Positions 11,901-22,174 of a stretch of DNA of 64,000 nt are shown piece after piece. Below the pieces are notes generated by a model. That model searched no databases. It saw nothing but the letters and a program-made list of their open reading frames with translations, and was not told the origin of the DNA. The stretch is from Romanomermis culicivorax (lineage: Eukaryota > Nematoda > Enoplea > Mermithida > Mermithidae): positions 186,001 to 250,000 of the forward strand of contig CAWUHX010000078.1 in the NCBI GenBank assembly GCA_963922205.1, read 5' to 3'. The translations under genes were made by a program, and so were the position numbers. Within the stretch, counting starts at the first letter, position 1, and each line of letters opens with the position of its first letter.

Positions 11901-14900
11901 AAGCAATAGATCACAGAATTTCCAATTTTATCATTGAGGTACAAAAAACAGTGTCCTGGGCCCGGTTTTTCGAAGTGCACTTTGGAAAAAATTACACTTT
12001 CGCGCATAATGTTCCTTGCAGCGAAAAATACATTTATTCTTAACGCGCGCTTCGAAATATCGTGTTCTGGTCCAGTGTTTTTTTTTTCTGCACTGGGCTT
12101 TCTGCTCAGTGCAGAAAATTCAAAAAAAAAGTTTCTGCACTGCGGTTTTCTCCTCTGACCACTGTTTTTCCCCCGGGCCTTTTCCCCAAATGGGGGAAAA
12201 TTTTCCCCAAAAACTTTGTTTCCCCATTTTCCTGACGTCGTTTTTCGCTTAAAATGCTCTTAGACGCTTTATTCATGTATTTTTGAGCTTTTTCAAACCT
12301 TTTGCTGTTTTTAGAGCCTTTAATTCATTAAAATTGAGGAAACGTTTGAAATTTTTGAGTTTGACCGAAGTCTATTCAGCATTGTAGAACAACTTTTCCA
12401 GCAAACTATTCAAAAGCATAATGACTTTGCATTGCGTGAGAAATCGACGTTCAAGTTCTCTATGATGACAAGTGAAAGCCCAAAAAGATACTGATTTTTC
12501 GGGCGCGAAGCGCCGGAAAATTTTTTTGGATATTAACATTTTGCGACGCTGGTAAATCAATTTTCCGAACATTTATTTCAAGAATTAGATTTGAATTTTG
12601 TGTTTAAAAGTCGTAATTTCTGGAATTTATATTTCAATTCGCAAACTCTCATGAACTTGGCTGAAAAGTGTGATTAAGGTGAGTAGAAATTTCCAAAAAC
12701 TATCCATGAAGCTTTTCGATTGATTTTATGTTAAGAAGGGAATAATCGTTTCAAAAAGTTCACAGACTTGACGTATTGATCTTTCTCAAAAAATGTGTCA
12801 GGGAAAAAATGTGAATCTTCATTGAATATCAAGATAAACTGTTGACGATTACCAATTAAAACATGAGATAAGACGTTTAAAATGATGAAAACCATTGAAG
12901 ATTAAATGATAAGTGAAGGCAGACATGCTAGAAGCTGCACCTGAGCTAGGAAATAAATAATGCTCATTGGAAAATTTTGGGATTATGACGTTATAAAATG
13001 CACCAAAATGCATCTTTTCTGTATCCGATGTGATTAAACACACGACTCAAAAAATTCTGGCTTATTGCAGAAAGCACCAAAAAAAATTCTGCTCGAAGCC
13101 TAAAAAGTCTGTACTGTGCAGAAAAAAACAGTGCCCTGGTCTCTAGTATACCATAATTTAATTTGTGTTTGATATTTGCTCAATTCATTTGCAATTTCGT
13201 TTTTAAATAAAAGCCTTGAGACGTAAAATGTATAATACCTCGGTCAGATTAGGTAAGGGTTAGAGTGAGGTAGAGGAATATTTGACGTTCTCTGACGTGT
13301 ATGACTATAGATTTCCGTTTTATTTGCCGCGTATTACACGGTCACCTGAAAGATATTTCGTAGTTGGGATATGTTGGATTGGATCTCATTCAGACATGCA
13401 CGACAAGAATTTTCCAGGGGAAGGTCCTTGGACTTTTTATCGAGGGCGTGGGTGAGCAAAAAAACAAAAATAAGCTCCACAAGCATGTTTTTTCCTGCAA
13501 AATATGCATAAAAATCATCAAAAAGACAGTATTCGAAAATTTTCAGATGTGTTTGACGATTTTCTCGGGCTCGGGGATGTCCAGTGTCTCAGGTAGGAGT
13601 GTTTACCCCTTACCCCCGATGTTCATGTATGATTTCATTATAATGCTGCTTCGTTAGTTCTCGTGAGTGCAGATCAAAATTTTTCGAGAATCTGGTCCTC
13701 GATTCGTTATTTTTTATCGCTACGCAAATTTCTATGATAAATATCTATAAAAACGAGCACAACTGTTTTCTGATTCTCTATTTTCCAGCTTTCATTTTCG
13801 ATCGTTTTTTCTGGCCAAATGGTTCAGCATAACATTTGTGTAGGCTATGATGAAGATGTAATGAATTTTGTTGCGATAAAAGAAAAATGAGTTCTGAAAA
13901 CTACGCAGTCTATAGATTTATATGATGATGGAGAAGTTGGCGGGGAAACTTTTTAAAATTTTGATTAATTCCTTACCGAATTACGAGACATAAAAGCGTA
14001 GAAACAAAAACCCGTAACTTGTATATTACATGCTAAAATCTCAGGACCCGATTTAGATTCCAGTTAAATCAAAATTTAGAATTTCAGGTTATGAACATTT
14101 TTAAATTTCTTATTGATCTAGCTTTTTCCAATCAAGGTTCGAGGTCAGCTGAAAACAGCTGCTGTCACTATACCGTCACGCTAAACGCCACGTCAGCCGA
14201 CGTTTCTAGTCCTCAACAATATATTTTCTACAATCCTTTATTAACCGGAGAGGGCGTCGTCTCGACGTCGTCGCAAGTCGATCAGCAGCGCCCGACGCCG
14301 CGCGTCGACGATCATAATCATAACAATTTCGTTTCGTTTTCGCCGCAAGTTTTAGAGCATAATAGACTATTCTACGAAGATTTAGTCACACAATTAAATA
14401 GAGCGATCGGTGACAATGAAGACGACGAGACAGGTGACGACAATTTCGATGATGTGAACGACGATGACGAAGAAGATATTGAAATTAGTTCGATAACTTT
14501 TGACACGTTACACAGTAAGTTTGGTCATAATAGGATTTCTTCAAAATGGGTTGATCTATCGTTAAAAGTTGCCCAATAATAACAAAAATTAGGATTTCCA
14601 ATTTTTTTTAAACCGATGTCAACATGACTGAGTTCCACACGTATACTCAGATCGTGAGTCGAATTGAATCATCAAGTTCAAAATTCAACATACATTGAGT
14701 GTGTTCTCAAAAACATATGTTATTGCAGAAACGAAGCTTCAGTGCTTTTCTAACTTTCTTTGGAATTGAGAGAATGTGGGAAAAAGAAATTTCACATCAA
14801 AAAGTGTGAAAGAACCAGTGCAAAGTAATTTTAAAATAAAATATTGGATATGAAAAAATTGGCTTACAAAGCTTCTGCCTAAGAATTGAAAAGTGAAAAA

Positions 14901-17900
14901 AGTTTGCCGGAAATAAATGTAAGAATTTAGCTTCCAACTATAAGCTGTGTATCTTGTTTCGCTCAGCCTTAAATGTCTATGGCCAAGTTGATTTCGTTTG
15001 TTTACCATTAACAAACAGATCATCAGTAACCATACGTGTAACGGAGCCCCGAGGTCTGGGGGGTCGGGGTCAGTAATTCCCAAAATTTTAGGGGGAGTGG
15101 TCTCTGAAGAAAAAAATACGATTTTTTCACGAAAAAGTCCGAAAAATAGTTCAAAAAATAGTAAATTTTTTCTAAAAATACCGAAAAAATTGACGTTTTG
15201 ACCATTTATTGTTCAAAAATCGACATTTTTCATCAAAAAGTTGATTTTTCAGTATTTTTCCGACCAAAAGTATGGGGGTCTCTACGGCTACCATATGGCT
15301 AGCCACAGGATTGGAAAATTCTGTGTGGAGGTCGCCCAATGGCTGGCCATATGGCCGATGATTTCGGGGGGCTTTCTATAGCTTTCCCCCCACCCAATTA
15401 CATGTATGTTAGTAACATATTGATCATCTGCCACAGCAGAGGTCCCCAAGGTGGAAAATTTAGGTAGGGGTAAAATCCTAAATTTTAAGGGTAGTACTTG
15501 AAATATGCCGTGACCTTTTTTTGTTTTTTTTTTGCTCCCAACTTTTTACTAAGGAGGGGGGAGTTGTGGTTTTTCGAACTTACAGTCAAAAACCATTTAC
15601 TATTTCAACCCCATTTTCCAGCTCTTAAGCATGCAACTTGAATGTACTAATTATATGCAGAGAATAGTCAGGTGTTGAAGATTGTCGTGTCAACTGATTC
15701 CTGCACATTTCAAGAATAGGGCTGCTTTCAATTGAAAGTGCTCATGCCGAATGTGGCTTTAGTATTATTAATCCTATTAGATTATGAACCACGAGGTTGA
15801 AACCAGGTACCACTCCTGATCCACGTCAACAGACCTCACATGTCTCAACTCATGAACAGACTTCACATGTCTCAATCTCATGAACAGACCTCACATGTCT
15901 CAACTCATGTACATACCTCACATGTCTCAACTCAGGAAAGTATGCCACAGCTTGGATAACCATATGCGCACAGAAGACCCAATGCAGAAGCGGGGAAAAG
16001 AAAAGGAGAGCATAAAGAGGCAGAATTTTAAGAACATAATGTTTTTCTTCCCAAGGGGCGATTTTTTGATTAATCACATATACATAAGTCATTATTTCAT
16101 CTCCCAATTATATTTATAATGATTTCCTGCAAGTAGTATATATTAATGTGCTGATATCCTTTCCTAAAAATTGCTATATGGCACAAGTTGCATACTTTCT
16201 CATTATCATTTGCTCAGTAAATGTGTCAAAAAGAGCAGTGAGTAATTCCTCAGAATCACACATTCTGCAATTTTTCTCGAATTAGTATAACCTACTGGGG
16301 AGAGGATGAAGTCTACCAAAATTTTTTGCTATAGTGAGCTGTTTTTATGGGGGTAGTAAATGAATTTCCAAATCTAAGACGGGGGTAATACCCCCCCATA
16401 CCCCCCTCCATGGGGTGCTCTGTGCCACAGTGATTCCCTAGACAAGAAGTCATCGATTTACTCATCTATTAGCAGATTTTCTTGTGCACTGAGCTCAGTT
16501 TTCGAAGCTCGTGCACAAATTTTTCAGGGTGCTTTGTGCACGGTGTAGAACTCGATTTTCATATCATGTAGGTTTTCAAGTTGAATGTTTTCAATAGGAT
16601 TTTTACATTTTGTTTTGTGTGGAAAACAATTTAATTGACTTCAGAATTAGACCGCTTATCCAGAAAATAAATGTTAACAAAATTTATTTTTCAGTATTCT
16701 AATATCAAAATCCATTAACAATTTTGGCCCTTTACGCCGAAACTTGTTTATCCTTCCTGCCTGAATTTATTAAACATTTTTGCCTCAATGTATTCAACAT
16801 CGTTGACTTCAAGCTGATATTCTAGTATAGGTTAGCTGATTGAAAACATGGCCATGATTCTATACGGAAAAATTTTACCTTGAGTCATGGAATAATTCTT
16901 AAAAACATCCATTTAACAGCATCCTAGAGTATAAAACTTCAAAAGCGCCGGAAAGAAGATGAATCTAATTCAGTCCAAAGTCTTTTACTTTGGCCTATCA
17001 CAGAGATGTCACCAGTAGATTTTTTAAACAATTTAGCATTTTTTCCTTTAGTTGTTAGTTGGTTTTCAATTTTTTTCTATATCAGCAACAGTGAGCATTG
17101 TTTGAATTCATGTTATAAAGGTGGAGATTTTTTTATCACAGTGCACAAACTTTTTGACCTAATTTGTGCATCGGATATACCACGCAGTGCAAAAAACCTG
17201 CCTATTAGGTTTCTTTATCTAGCGAAATTCAAATTATCGAAACGGCTTAATTCACCTACCGTTGGTCTGTAACGTATGTTACTGTGTCACCGATTATATT
17301 AGTTCTCTTGTTCTGTAAAACAATTTGTGCTCTTTTCTGTTTATGTATGCTTCTCAGAGGTATGCCATGCATTTTTTCTTTCGTGCTACTACTACAGCAC
17401 TTTGTCGTTTAGTTCCCGTAATAGAAGAAATACCGGCAAAAGAACCGAATTTATTCGCTCAACCTATTAAACCAGCGTTAAAACGAGCTCTCAGAGCGTC
17501 ACTTAAACGAGCACATTTGCGGAATATACGTTCGACGTAATTTCAATTCATATGTTTAAAATATGGACAACATAATTAGCAAGTCTCACTCAAATTGAAA
17601 CCATTTTTTATCGAGTTTTGCTCGAAAGAGAATTGCAAATTCAGTTAATTTTAAAGTCTTATTTTCCCGCGAACGCCATAAAAAATAAACACCGTTATAA
17701 TCGATAGGTATTCGAAAATTCTGTCAAAGGGCATTTATCAGTTCCCTTAACAAACTTATTTCACTTTTAAGATCGCCTTTTATACGGATTGAACCTCAAA
17801 ACGGGTACACCAATCAAATTGTGAACGAAACAGTGCACCAAACTCAGCAAGATTTTGACGAAGATGGTCCAATATTGTACAAAGATGAAGCGAAATGTTC

Positions 17901-19638
17901 TGCGGATTATGAAGACGAAGATACCAACGAACCAGCGTGTAAAAAACTGTTGAAATGAGAATATCCATAAATTTCGTGACTTTTACCTGCAGAAAAAAAT
18001 TGAATTCCCGTTTCCCGAGTTTTGCAGCTTTTTTTCTACAGCCGGGCTAGCCGCAAAAGTCATCAGAAAAGATACTTTATCGTTGAGGCATGTGTTAGAC
18101 GCGCCGCCTCCCGTCGACGACATTCCAGATCAGACGCCTGCTCAACGGCGGCAAAACATGGAAAAAGCTTCTGTAAAATTAGAAAGGTTAGTTATTCATA
18201 TCGTCTATGGTGGTTCGTCTTTCAAAGAACTGTCTTTTCTGTCTGTTCTTTATCTAAAAGTTTTTGGGTTCGATTTTATTAGTTCATCTTTACGTAATCG
18301 AGGTTGCACTCTAATTTTCGTACTTTATCTCAGAAAATTGAGCCAAAGGCCAACCGCCGAAGAGTTAGAACAGAGAAACATACTAAAAGGTATGTTTTAT
18401 TTTTTGTGATCGTACTTTGCTCTCAAATTTCTATCGTATTAGACGAAAAAATCGAAACTATCAATAAACAAGAGATGGAAAAACGAAAAATTATGCTGCT
18501 CAGGAAAGTAAGGTTTTTGAGTGGTACCGTGGTATGTTTTTTTTATTGATTTCTATTCTTTATTTTTCCTAAAGCTAAGTTTTCGGCCGACTATTGACGA
18601 ATTGAAAGAAAGGCAAATAATTAAATTTAATGATTACGTCGAGGTTACACAAGCCGAATTGTACGATAGGACGGCTGATAAACCATGGACGAGATTAACG
18701 CCTAAAGATAAGGTCTGTGCCTTTAAAATTTCTTTAAGAGTCGAGTTGTATCAACTCGAGAATAGTTAATCTAGAATTTTCGGATTCTGTTTCTCTGATA
18801 GCCTATCTGCAGTAGTTTTATTGTCCCACACTCGTCGAGCTACAGTAACCATCAAGTTGCACTCATTATTACTAGGAATTTTTGTTACACCAAAGTAAAT
18901 AATATTCAACATTGAGACCAATGAAAAGTTAACAGATCAAACATTAAATCTTTCATTCGCCGGCCGTGGTGTATTATTTTATTTATAATGGTCCAAATGA
19001 ATGTTGACCGCTAAATTTGCAATGATTAGCAGTGTTTGATTGAGCTTTGGATGCGTTTGTATGTGTTAATCGGAACTGAGTTTAAAAAAATCAGTGTGTA
19101 GACACTAATCTTAGTTTCATATCAAACTGAAATTTTTTATAAAATTTGTTGTTAAAAATGACAATTATAAAAAAGGCGAAATTGTTCGTTCTTTGCATCT
19201 CTAACAATTTAAATACGATATATACTTTGATTTACTTTTCCCTACCATGTTAAATAGAATAATTGCACAAACGGATTTCGTACCAAGTTTTCTATCTTTT
19301 GATATGATCACAAATATTTCCCAAAAGTTGATTGTTGACTCTGTAACATTGAAAATTTGCTGAAATTTTTCTGAGTGTGCAACAATGTTTGTGTTAAATT
19401 ATAATAAACACAATAAGTATCTTTCGGTTTTTGACACTTGACGTCGAGTATTTATTCATCCAGTTAAATTTTAACTGCATTTAGGCGCAAATCAGAAAAG
19501 AACTGAACGAATTTAAAAGCAACGAAATGGAAGTTCACGAAGAAAGCAGGCATTATACAAGGTATGCGTGCTTTTTACAAAACCAATCTCAATTTAATCA
19601 GTTAGTGAAGTCTTTTCCCCAGATTTCATCGACCATAA
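2975..19638 (+). CDS. PHACTR-family phosphatase and actin regulator, 15 coding exons, 824 aa
   Basis: Exons: 2975-3158, 8334-8645, 8710-8805, 9019-9404, 10107-10335, 10486-10572, 14137-14514, 17398-17536, 17772-17938, 18042-18186, 18334-18389, 18443-18507, 18575-18712, 19485-19561, 19623-19638. All have GT/AG borders and every junction keeps frame. Recognition rests on a basic PWKWRRKK stretch (about residues 129-136), RPEL motif [18 protein letters not shown] (709-726), a second RPEL starting [11 protein letters not shown] (748 on), then IIKF (763-766), DRTADKPW (779-786), the KELNEFKS region and the end TRFHRP. Known family role: RPEL motifs bind G-actin and the C-terminal tail docks on PP1; IIKF sits in the RVxF-like position and R780/W786 match contact residues of PHACTR1. 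Exon 10 may hold a degenerate extra RPEL; the N-terminal RPEL that normally follows PWKWRKKK is not recognisable. The middle is low-complexity with an acidic run near 540. The C-terminal half is very secure; exon 1 and the starts of exons 5 and 7 (aag acceptors) are less so. Confidence 0.9.
4360..4876 (+). mobile_element. hAT-type element with CAGTGG ends
   Basis: Starts CAGTGGCGATGCC and ends GGCTGCTCCACTG, imperfect inverted ends of the classical hAT form. Flanks TAACTATT and TAATTATC agree at 6 of 8 positions. At 517 bp with no transposase it is non-autonomous. It also contains the GCAAAGCGCCGAAAA motif of other local elements. Confidence 0.65.
5431..5609 (+). mobile_element. CAGACTAC-family MITE, copy 1
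   Basis: Starts CAGACTACCCCATGGGGAGG and ends near TGGGGACC. Flanks TCGTGAAC / TCGTAAAC match at 7 of 8. It is 179 bp and non-coding. Confidence 0.7.
5677..5924 (+). mobile_element. CATACATG-type MITE, subfamily D
   Basis: Starts CATACCAGTAAGACC and ends ATTACAGGTATG. Flanks CATGTTCT / TATGTTCT match at 7 of 8. The 248-bp interior is unlike subfamilies A-C except for runs of gtcgaaaaatggcc. Confidence 0.6.
7154..7906. mobile_element. Element with GATTA-rich subterminal repeats
   Basis: Inverted ends GGTAAGCTTGTTGGCCGATTA and (reverse complement of the right end) GGTAAGTTCGTTGGACGATTA. Each end carries many copies of CGATTA/TAATCGG/AATCC, over about 110 bases on the left and 220 on the right. 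The A/T-rich interior has no transposase. No target duplication seen. Confidence 0.6.
10668..11107 (-). mobile_element. CATACATG-type MITE, subfamily A, copy 2
   Basis: Reverse orientation; ends CATACATGTAATTGGGGGG and GCTCCGTTACATGTGTG. Exact 8-bp duplication GTTTCATT at 10660-10667 and 11108-11115. Lies in PHACTR intron 6. Confidence 0.85.
11950..13140. repeat. TGCAC-rich dispersed repeat
   Basis: Begins GTCCTGGGCCCGGTTTTTC; the reverse complement of its right end begins GACCAGGGCACTGTTTTTTT, suggesting inverted ends. The left part has several CTGCACTG / CAGTGCAG units. The section 12700-13040 matches 63608-63900 (shared tgataagtgaaggYaKacatgctaRaa), and a relative lies at 16470-17180. Confidence 0.5.
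13391..13631 (+). mobile_element. CATACATG-type MITE, subfamily C, copy 1
   Basis: Starts CAGACATGCACGACAAG and ends GTTCATGTATG. Flanks ATCTCATT / ATTTCATT match at 7 of 8. It is 241 bp, the same length as the copy at 41539. Confidence 0.7.
15031..15418 (+). mobile_element. CATACATG-type MITE, subfamily A, copy 3
   Basis: Ends CATACGTGTAACGGAGCCCC and CCCAATTACATGTATG; flanks TCAGTAAC / TTAGTAAC (7 of 8). Lies only 18 bases from the 986-bp CAGACTAC-family element. Confidence 0.85.
15437..16422 (-). mobile_element. CAGACTAC-family long element (986 bp)
   Basis: Exact 8-bp duplication TGCCACAG at 15429-15436 and 16423-16430. The ends (CAGAGGTCCCCAAGG ... CATGGGGTGCTCTG) match the 180-bp MITEs of this family in reverse, but the interior is about 800 bp longer. 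It carries a tandem repeat at 15833-15935. No transposase ORF is evident. Confidence 0.75.
15833..15935 (+). repeat. Minisatellite, about 27-bp unit
   Basis: Four imperfect copies of a unit containing CCTCACATGTCTCAACTCAT, inside the 986-bp element. Confidence 0.8.
16470..17180. repeat. TGCAC-rich repeat relative
   Basis: Contains CTTGTGCACTGAGCTC and CTCGTGCACAAA on the left and GTGCACAAACTTTTTGACC on the right, the same motifs as the repeats at 11950-13140 and 63430-64000. Confidence 0.35.
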
Positions 19639-20290
19639 TTTCGAACTGTGGTATAATTATATGCAAATTTCTATCGGATGTCTTTTACATATTTTCGGCA
19701 GTCGACTTTCGATAAGCGACGCTTTGATTAATCAATGAATTAAATGTGCTCTATACAAGTAATTATTTTAATCAACGAAGATTATAGCACTGTCGCTTTT
19801 TTGTGTCGTCGTTGGTGTTTTTCGCCACGCACGCTTGAACGAACCGCGAGTTTTTATTTTTCTCACCCTTTTCGCTCTCTAACCCCAGAACGGATTTTGT
19901 AGTGTTTTTTATTCAAAATCGCTAACTATTATAATACTGCTACTTTATTCTCGTTCGGTTCCGCGTTTATTGGTATTCGACGATGATGCTGATTTTTTTT
20001 TTTGTTTTGGAATCTAAAATTGCGAAATCATTTTCTCTTCGCGCTTACGGAACAATGAGTTTCTATTGTTTTTTCTTTGTCTGCAATGTTTTGTATGTAT
20101 ATTTGTGTATTTTTACCCGAAATTTCGCGCGTTCATGCTGATTTTTTTACTTTCTTTGCATACTTGAAAAATTGTCAATACCCTTTTTTGCGGCATTTAC
20201 TCTAAAAAATTGATGAAATGTGGTGCGATACGATTATAATTATAATTTTAAAAAAGAAAACAAATAAAATGCGTAAAATTCACTTGAAAT
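19639..20290 (+). other. PHACTR 3' flank / probable 3' UTR
   Basis: This follows the TAA after FHRP. The sequence is T-rich with no ORF of note. An AATAAA at 20263-20268 is a plausible polyadenylation signal, giving a 3' UTR of roughly 650 bases. Confidence 0.45.
20263..20268 (+). promoter_or_regulatory. Candidate polyadenylation signal for PHACTR
   Basis: AATAAA about 625 bases after the stop codon, in AT-rich sequence. It is placed by motif only. Confidence 0.3.
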
Positions 20291-20833
20291 TTTGGTGCTT
20301 GGGATCGGAATCGACTTTGTGCCGTCTGCGACCAACCTAGATGAAAAGACAATTAAGATAAAGTTGTATTTTATTCTACGTGACACTAGTTTCCTTCCTC
20401 TAATCTTTTCTCGAGCTTCTTATATGTCCGCGTTTTCATTTTTCTACCCGCTTTCCTTTACTTGTTTTTCCGTTTAATCTTTATCCTTTATTTTTGTTTT
20501 GCATTTTATATCCCTTACCCATATTTCCATTGTCAAGTGCTGTTTTTTCGGGAGTTCTCAATATTTTTTGTATACAGATTGGAGACACTCCTGCAGGCGT
20601 ACGGGTGCTACAAATAATTATCATATACTAGCGTGTAGAGAAATCAATTCTGCATTTCATGAACTATATTTTCTAATTTGAAATATCGAGCCTAACTCAA
20701 TTTTTGGGTTAAAAACAAAAGCTACCCTAAAATCAACAAAAAAACGTGAGTTTAAATAAATTAATAATAAGTTTTGCCGCTATTTGCCTCCCTAACCTGT
20801 CGAAAACGTTCTGGCATCGAACACAAAAAGGTT

Positions 20834-21097
20834 TTAAAAGAGCTCAATGACATACTCTAATTCGGTCAAAACGAGATGCAAATTTTTTTCAGGACGTCCA
20901 CAATTTAAAAAATCCGTCGAGCGGTTCTCTGGTTTCTTTTTCCAGTTCCGAAGCGCCCAGTTTGTCGATCTTCTAGGCTCCTTTGCTACCCAACGTACCG
21001 ATATAAAGCTTGCTCCAGCCAATTTAACCCGATAAAATGCTGAGACTTGAACTCTATCAATAAGGCGAGCAGTTTCCGAATCAAAACTCATTTTCAA
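20834..21097 (-). pseudogene. Tc1/mariner-type transposase N-terminal relic
   Basis: The frame contains VRWVAKEPRRSTNWALRNW followed by GRPEKN. This is the helix-turn-helix plus GRP(K/E)K pattern of the DNA-binding region of Tc1/mariner (IS630-type) transposases. The first ~85 residues are open, but no catalytic DDE/D domain follows on the minus strand, so this is a truncated copy. About 170 bases upstream (21268-21302) the sequence ends in caacaccctgta; ACAGGGT on the minus strand is typical of mariner-class ends. Confidence 0.55.
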
Positions 21098-21562
21098 GTT
21101 TGAAAATTAAAACACAAAGCAAATTTCTGACAGTTTTATTGTAACTTGTTTCTTTACACAAAAATTTTAATTATAAACGATGTAAAGTACAGCTTATTTG
21201 ATGCAGAATTGAATTCTTTACGAAGTGGTATATTGCACTTCATTCTAGCGCGCACCTATTTGGCTGCAGAGGTGTCCCCAATCATTGTGCAACACCCTGT
21301 ACTTTTCCCACTGATCGACCATTTGATTTCCCGCTTCTTCGTTGTTTACTGGTCTTACAATTTCACATAAGCACACAGATGACGAAAGAATAGACTTGTC
21401 GCCCAAGCAAAGTATTCTTCAACCTATAGATTAATGAAATAGTCTGAAAATCAGCACCTCTGTAAGCTCTAATATTACGTTTGTCAAAATACTTTCATTC
21501 TATATGACGACTTTTTCTCTTATCTCTTGAGCATTTTCATTCATCATCTTTCGATCATTTCA

Positions 21563-21890
21563 GGGGATCAAACCTGCTGGTTAGCAAGAATCTGTCGAAG
21601 GACGAATAACCAGATTCTTGCCAACCACCAGCAGATTTGACCCCCCCCCCCCCCCCCAGTAATGATTTTGGGAAGATGGCGAAACCTCATAAGGATGAAA
21701 ATGATACTGTAATTAAACCATCTCTATAGACGAAGCGATTCCAAGGAAATAACATTAAAACTTTAAAAAAATGCTGTCCAAAGCAAATAATTTCACATAT
21801 TTGAATAATCGAAGAATATGCAAAAGATAATTTTCTTTCCCACCCTTTGTACTGGCTTACCCAAGCATAATTTCTATGCTGCGCATGTAT
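21563..21890 (-). mobile_element. CATACATG-type MITE, subfamily B, truncated copy
   Basis: Reverse orientation. The right end reads GCGCATGTATA; the left end is missing its CATG terminus. The interior matches the copies at 35875, 51115 and 53265 (acttTTcTaaacaa-type segment, AGCAGATTTGACCCCC). Contains a 19-base C run at about 21641-21659. Confidence 0.6.
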
Positions 21891-21904
21891 AATCAAGAGG
21901 CGTG

Positions 21905-22140
21905 ATAAAATAATATCTGAAAAGAGTCATAATTCACAATTTATGTGAAAAATATGATTGAAGTGCATGTACGTATGTTATGCAACAATATATTATAACA
22001 ACAATACATTATAGCTTTATAATGGCTTGTTCGAAAATTTCGTTTGAGTTGAACTTTGAAAGCGGCGCCTCAAAAATTTTAGGCGATACTGCATTTTAGT
22101 ATGAATAGAACAAGCGGCGCCGCGCAACTATGACAAGGCC
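21905..22140 (+). repeat. Repeat with GGCGCC palindromes, copy 2
   Basis: Shares the tgaaaaatatgatt...catgta start, the internal ttgttc...gagttgaa segment and the GCGGCGCC clusters with 480-775, ending in tatgacaaggcc as copy 1 ends in tatgacagggcc. It ends about 35 bases from the TWK-A stop codon, so it forms part of that gene's 3' region. Confidence 0.55.
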
Positions 22141-22174
22141 TTTACCCTACTCACCATTTTGTAGCATAAAGTGC

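Larger units (their letters stand above)
10573..14136 (+). other. PHACTR intron 6 with repeats
   Basis: The intron between exons 6 and 7 (gtgaga ... aatcaag) contains a CATACATG-type element at 10668-11107, a 1.2 kb TGCAC-rich repeat at about 11950-13140 and a 241-bp CATACATG-type element at 13391-13631. No exon is visible in the rest. Confidence 0.65.
14515..17397 (+). other. PHACTR intron 7 with repeats
   Basis: The intron (gtaagt ... actacag) contains a CATACATG-type element (15031-15418), a 986-bp CAGACTAC-family element (15437-16422) and a TGCAC-rich repeat around 16470-17180. No exon-like open segment with good splice sites was found. Confidence 0.65.

Noticed and set aside
14091-14136. 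Start codon at 14091 for a separate gene
   Set aside because: The segment before 14137 is better read as intron: joining at 14137 keeps the PHACTR frame from exon 6, while joining at the earlier cag leads to an immediate stop.
15833-15935. Possible CRISPR-like array
   Set aside because: The four copies are directly adjacent with no unique spacers, in a eukaryotic transposon. It is a minisatellite.
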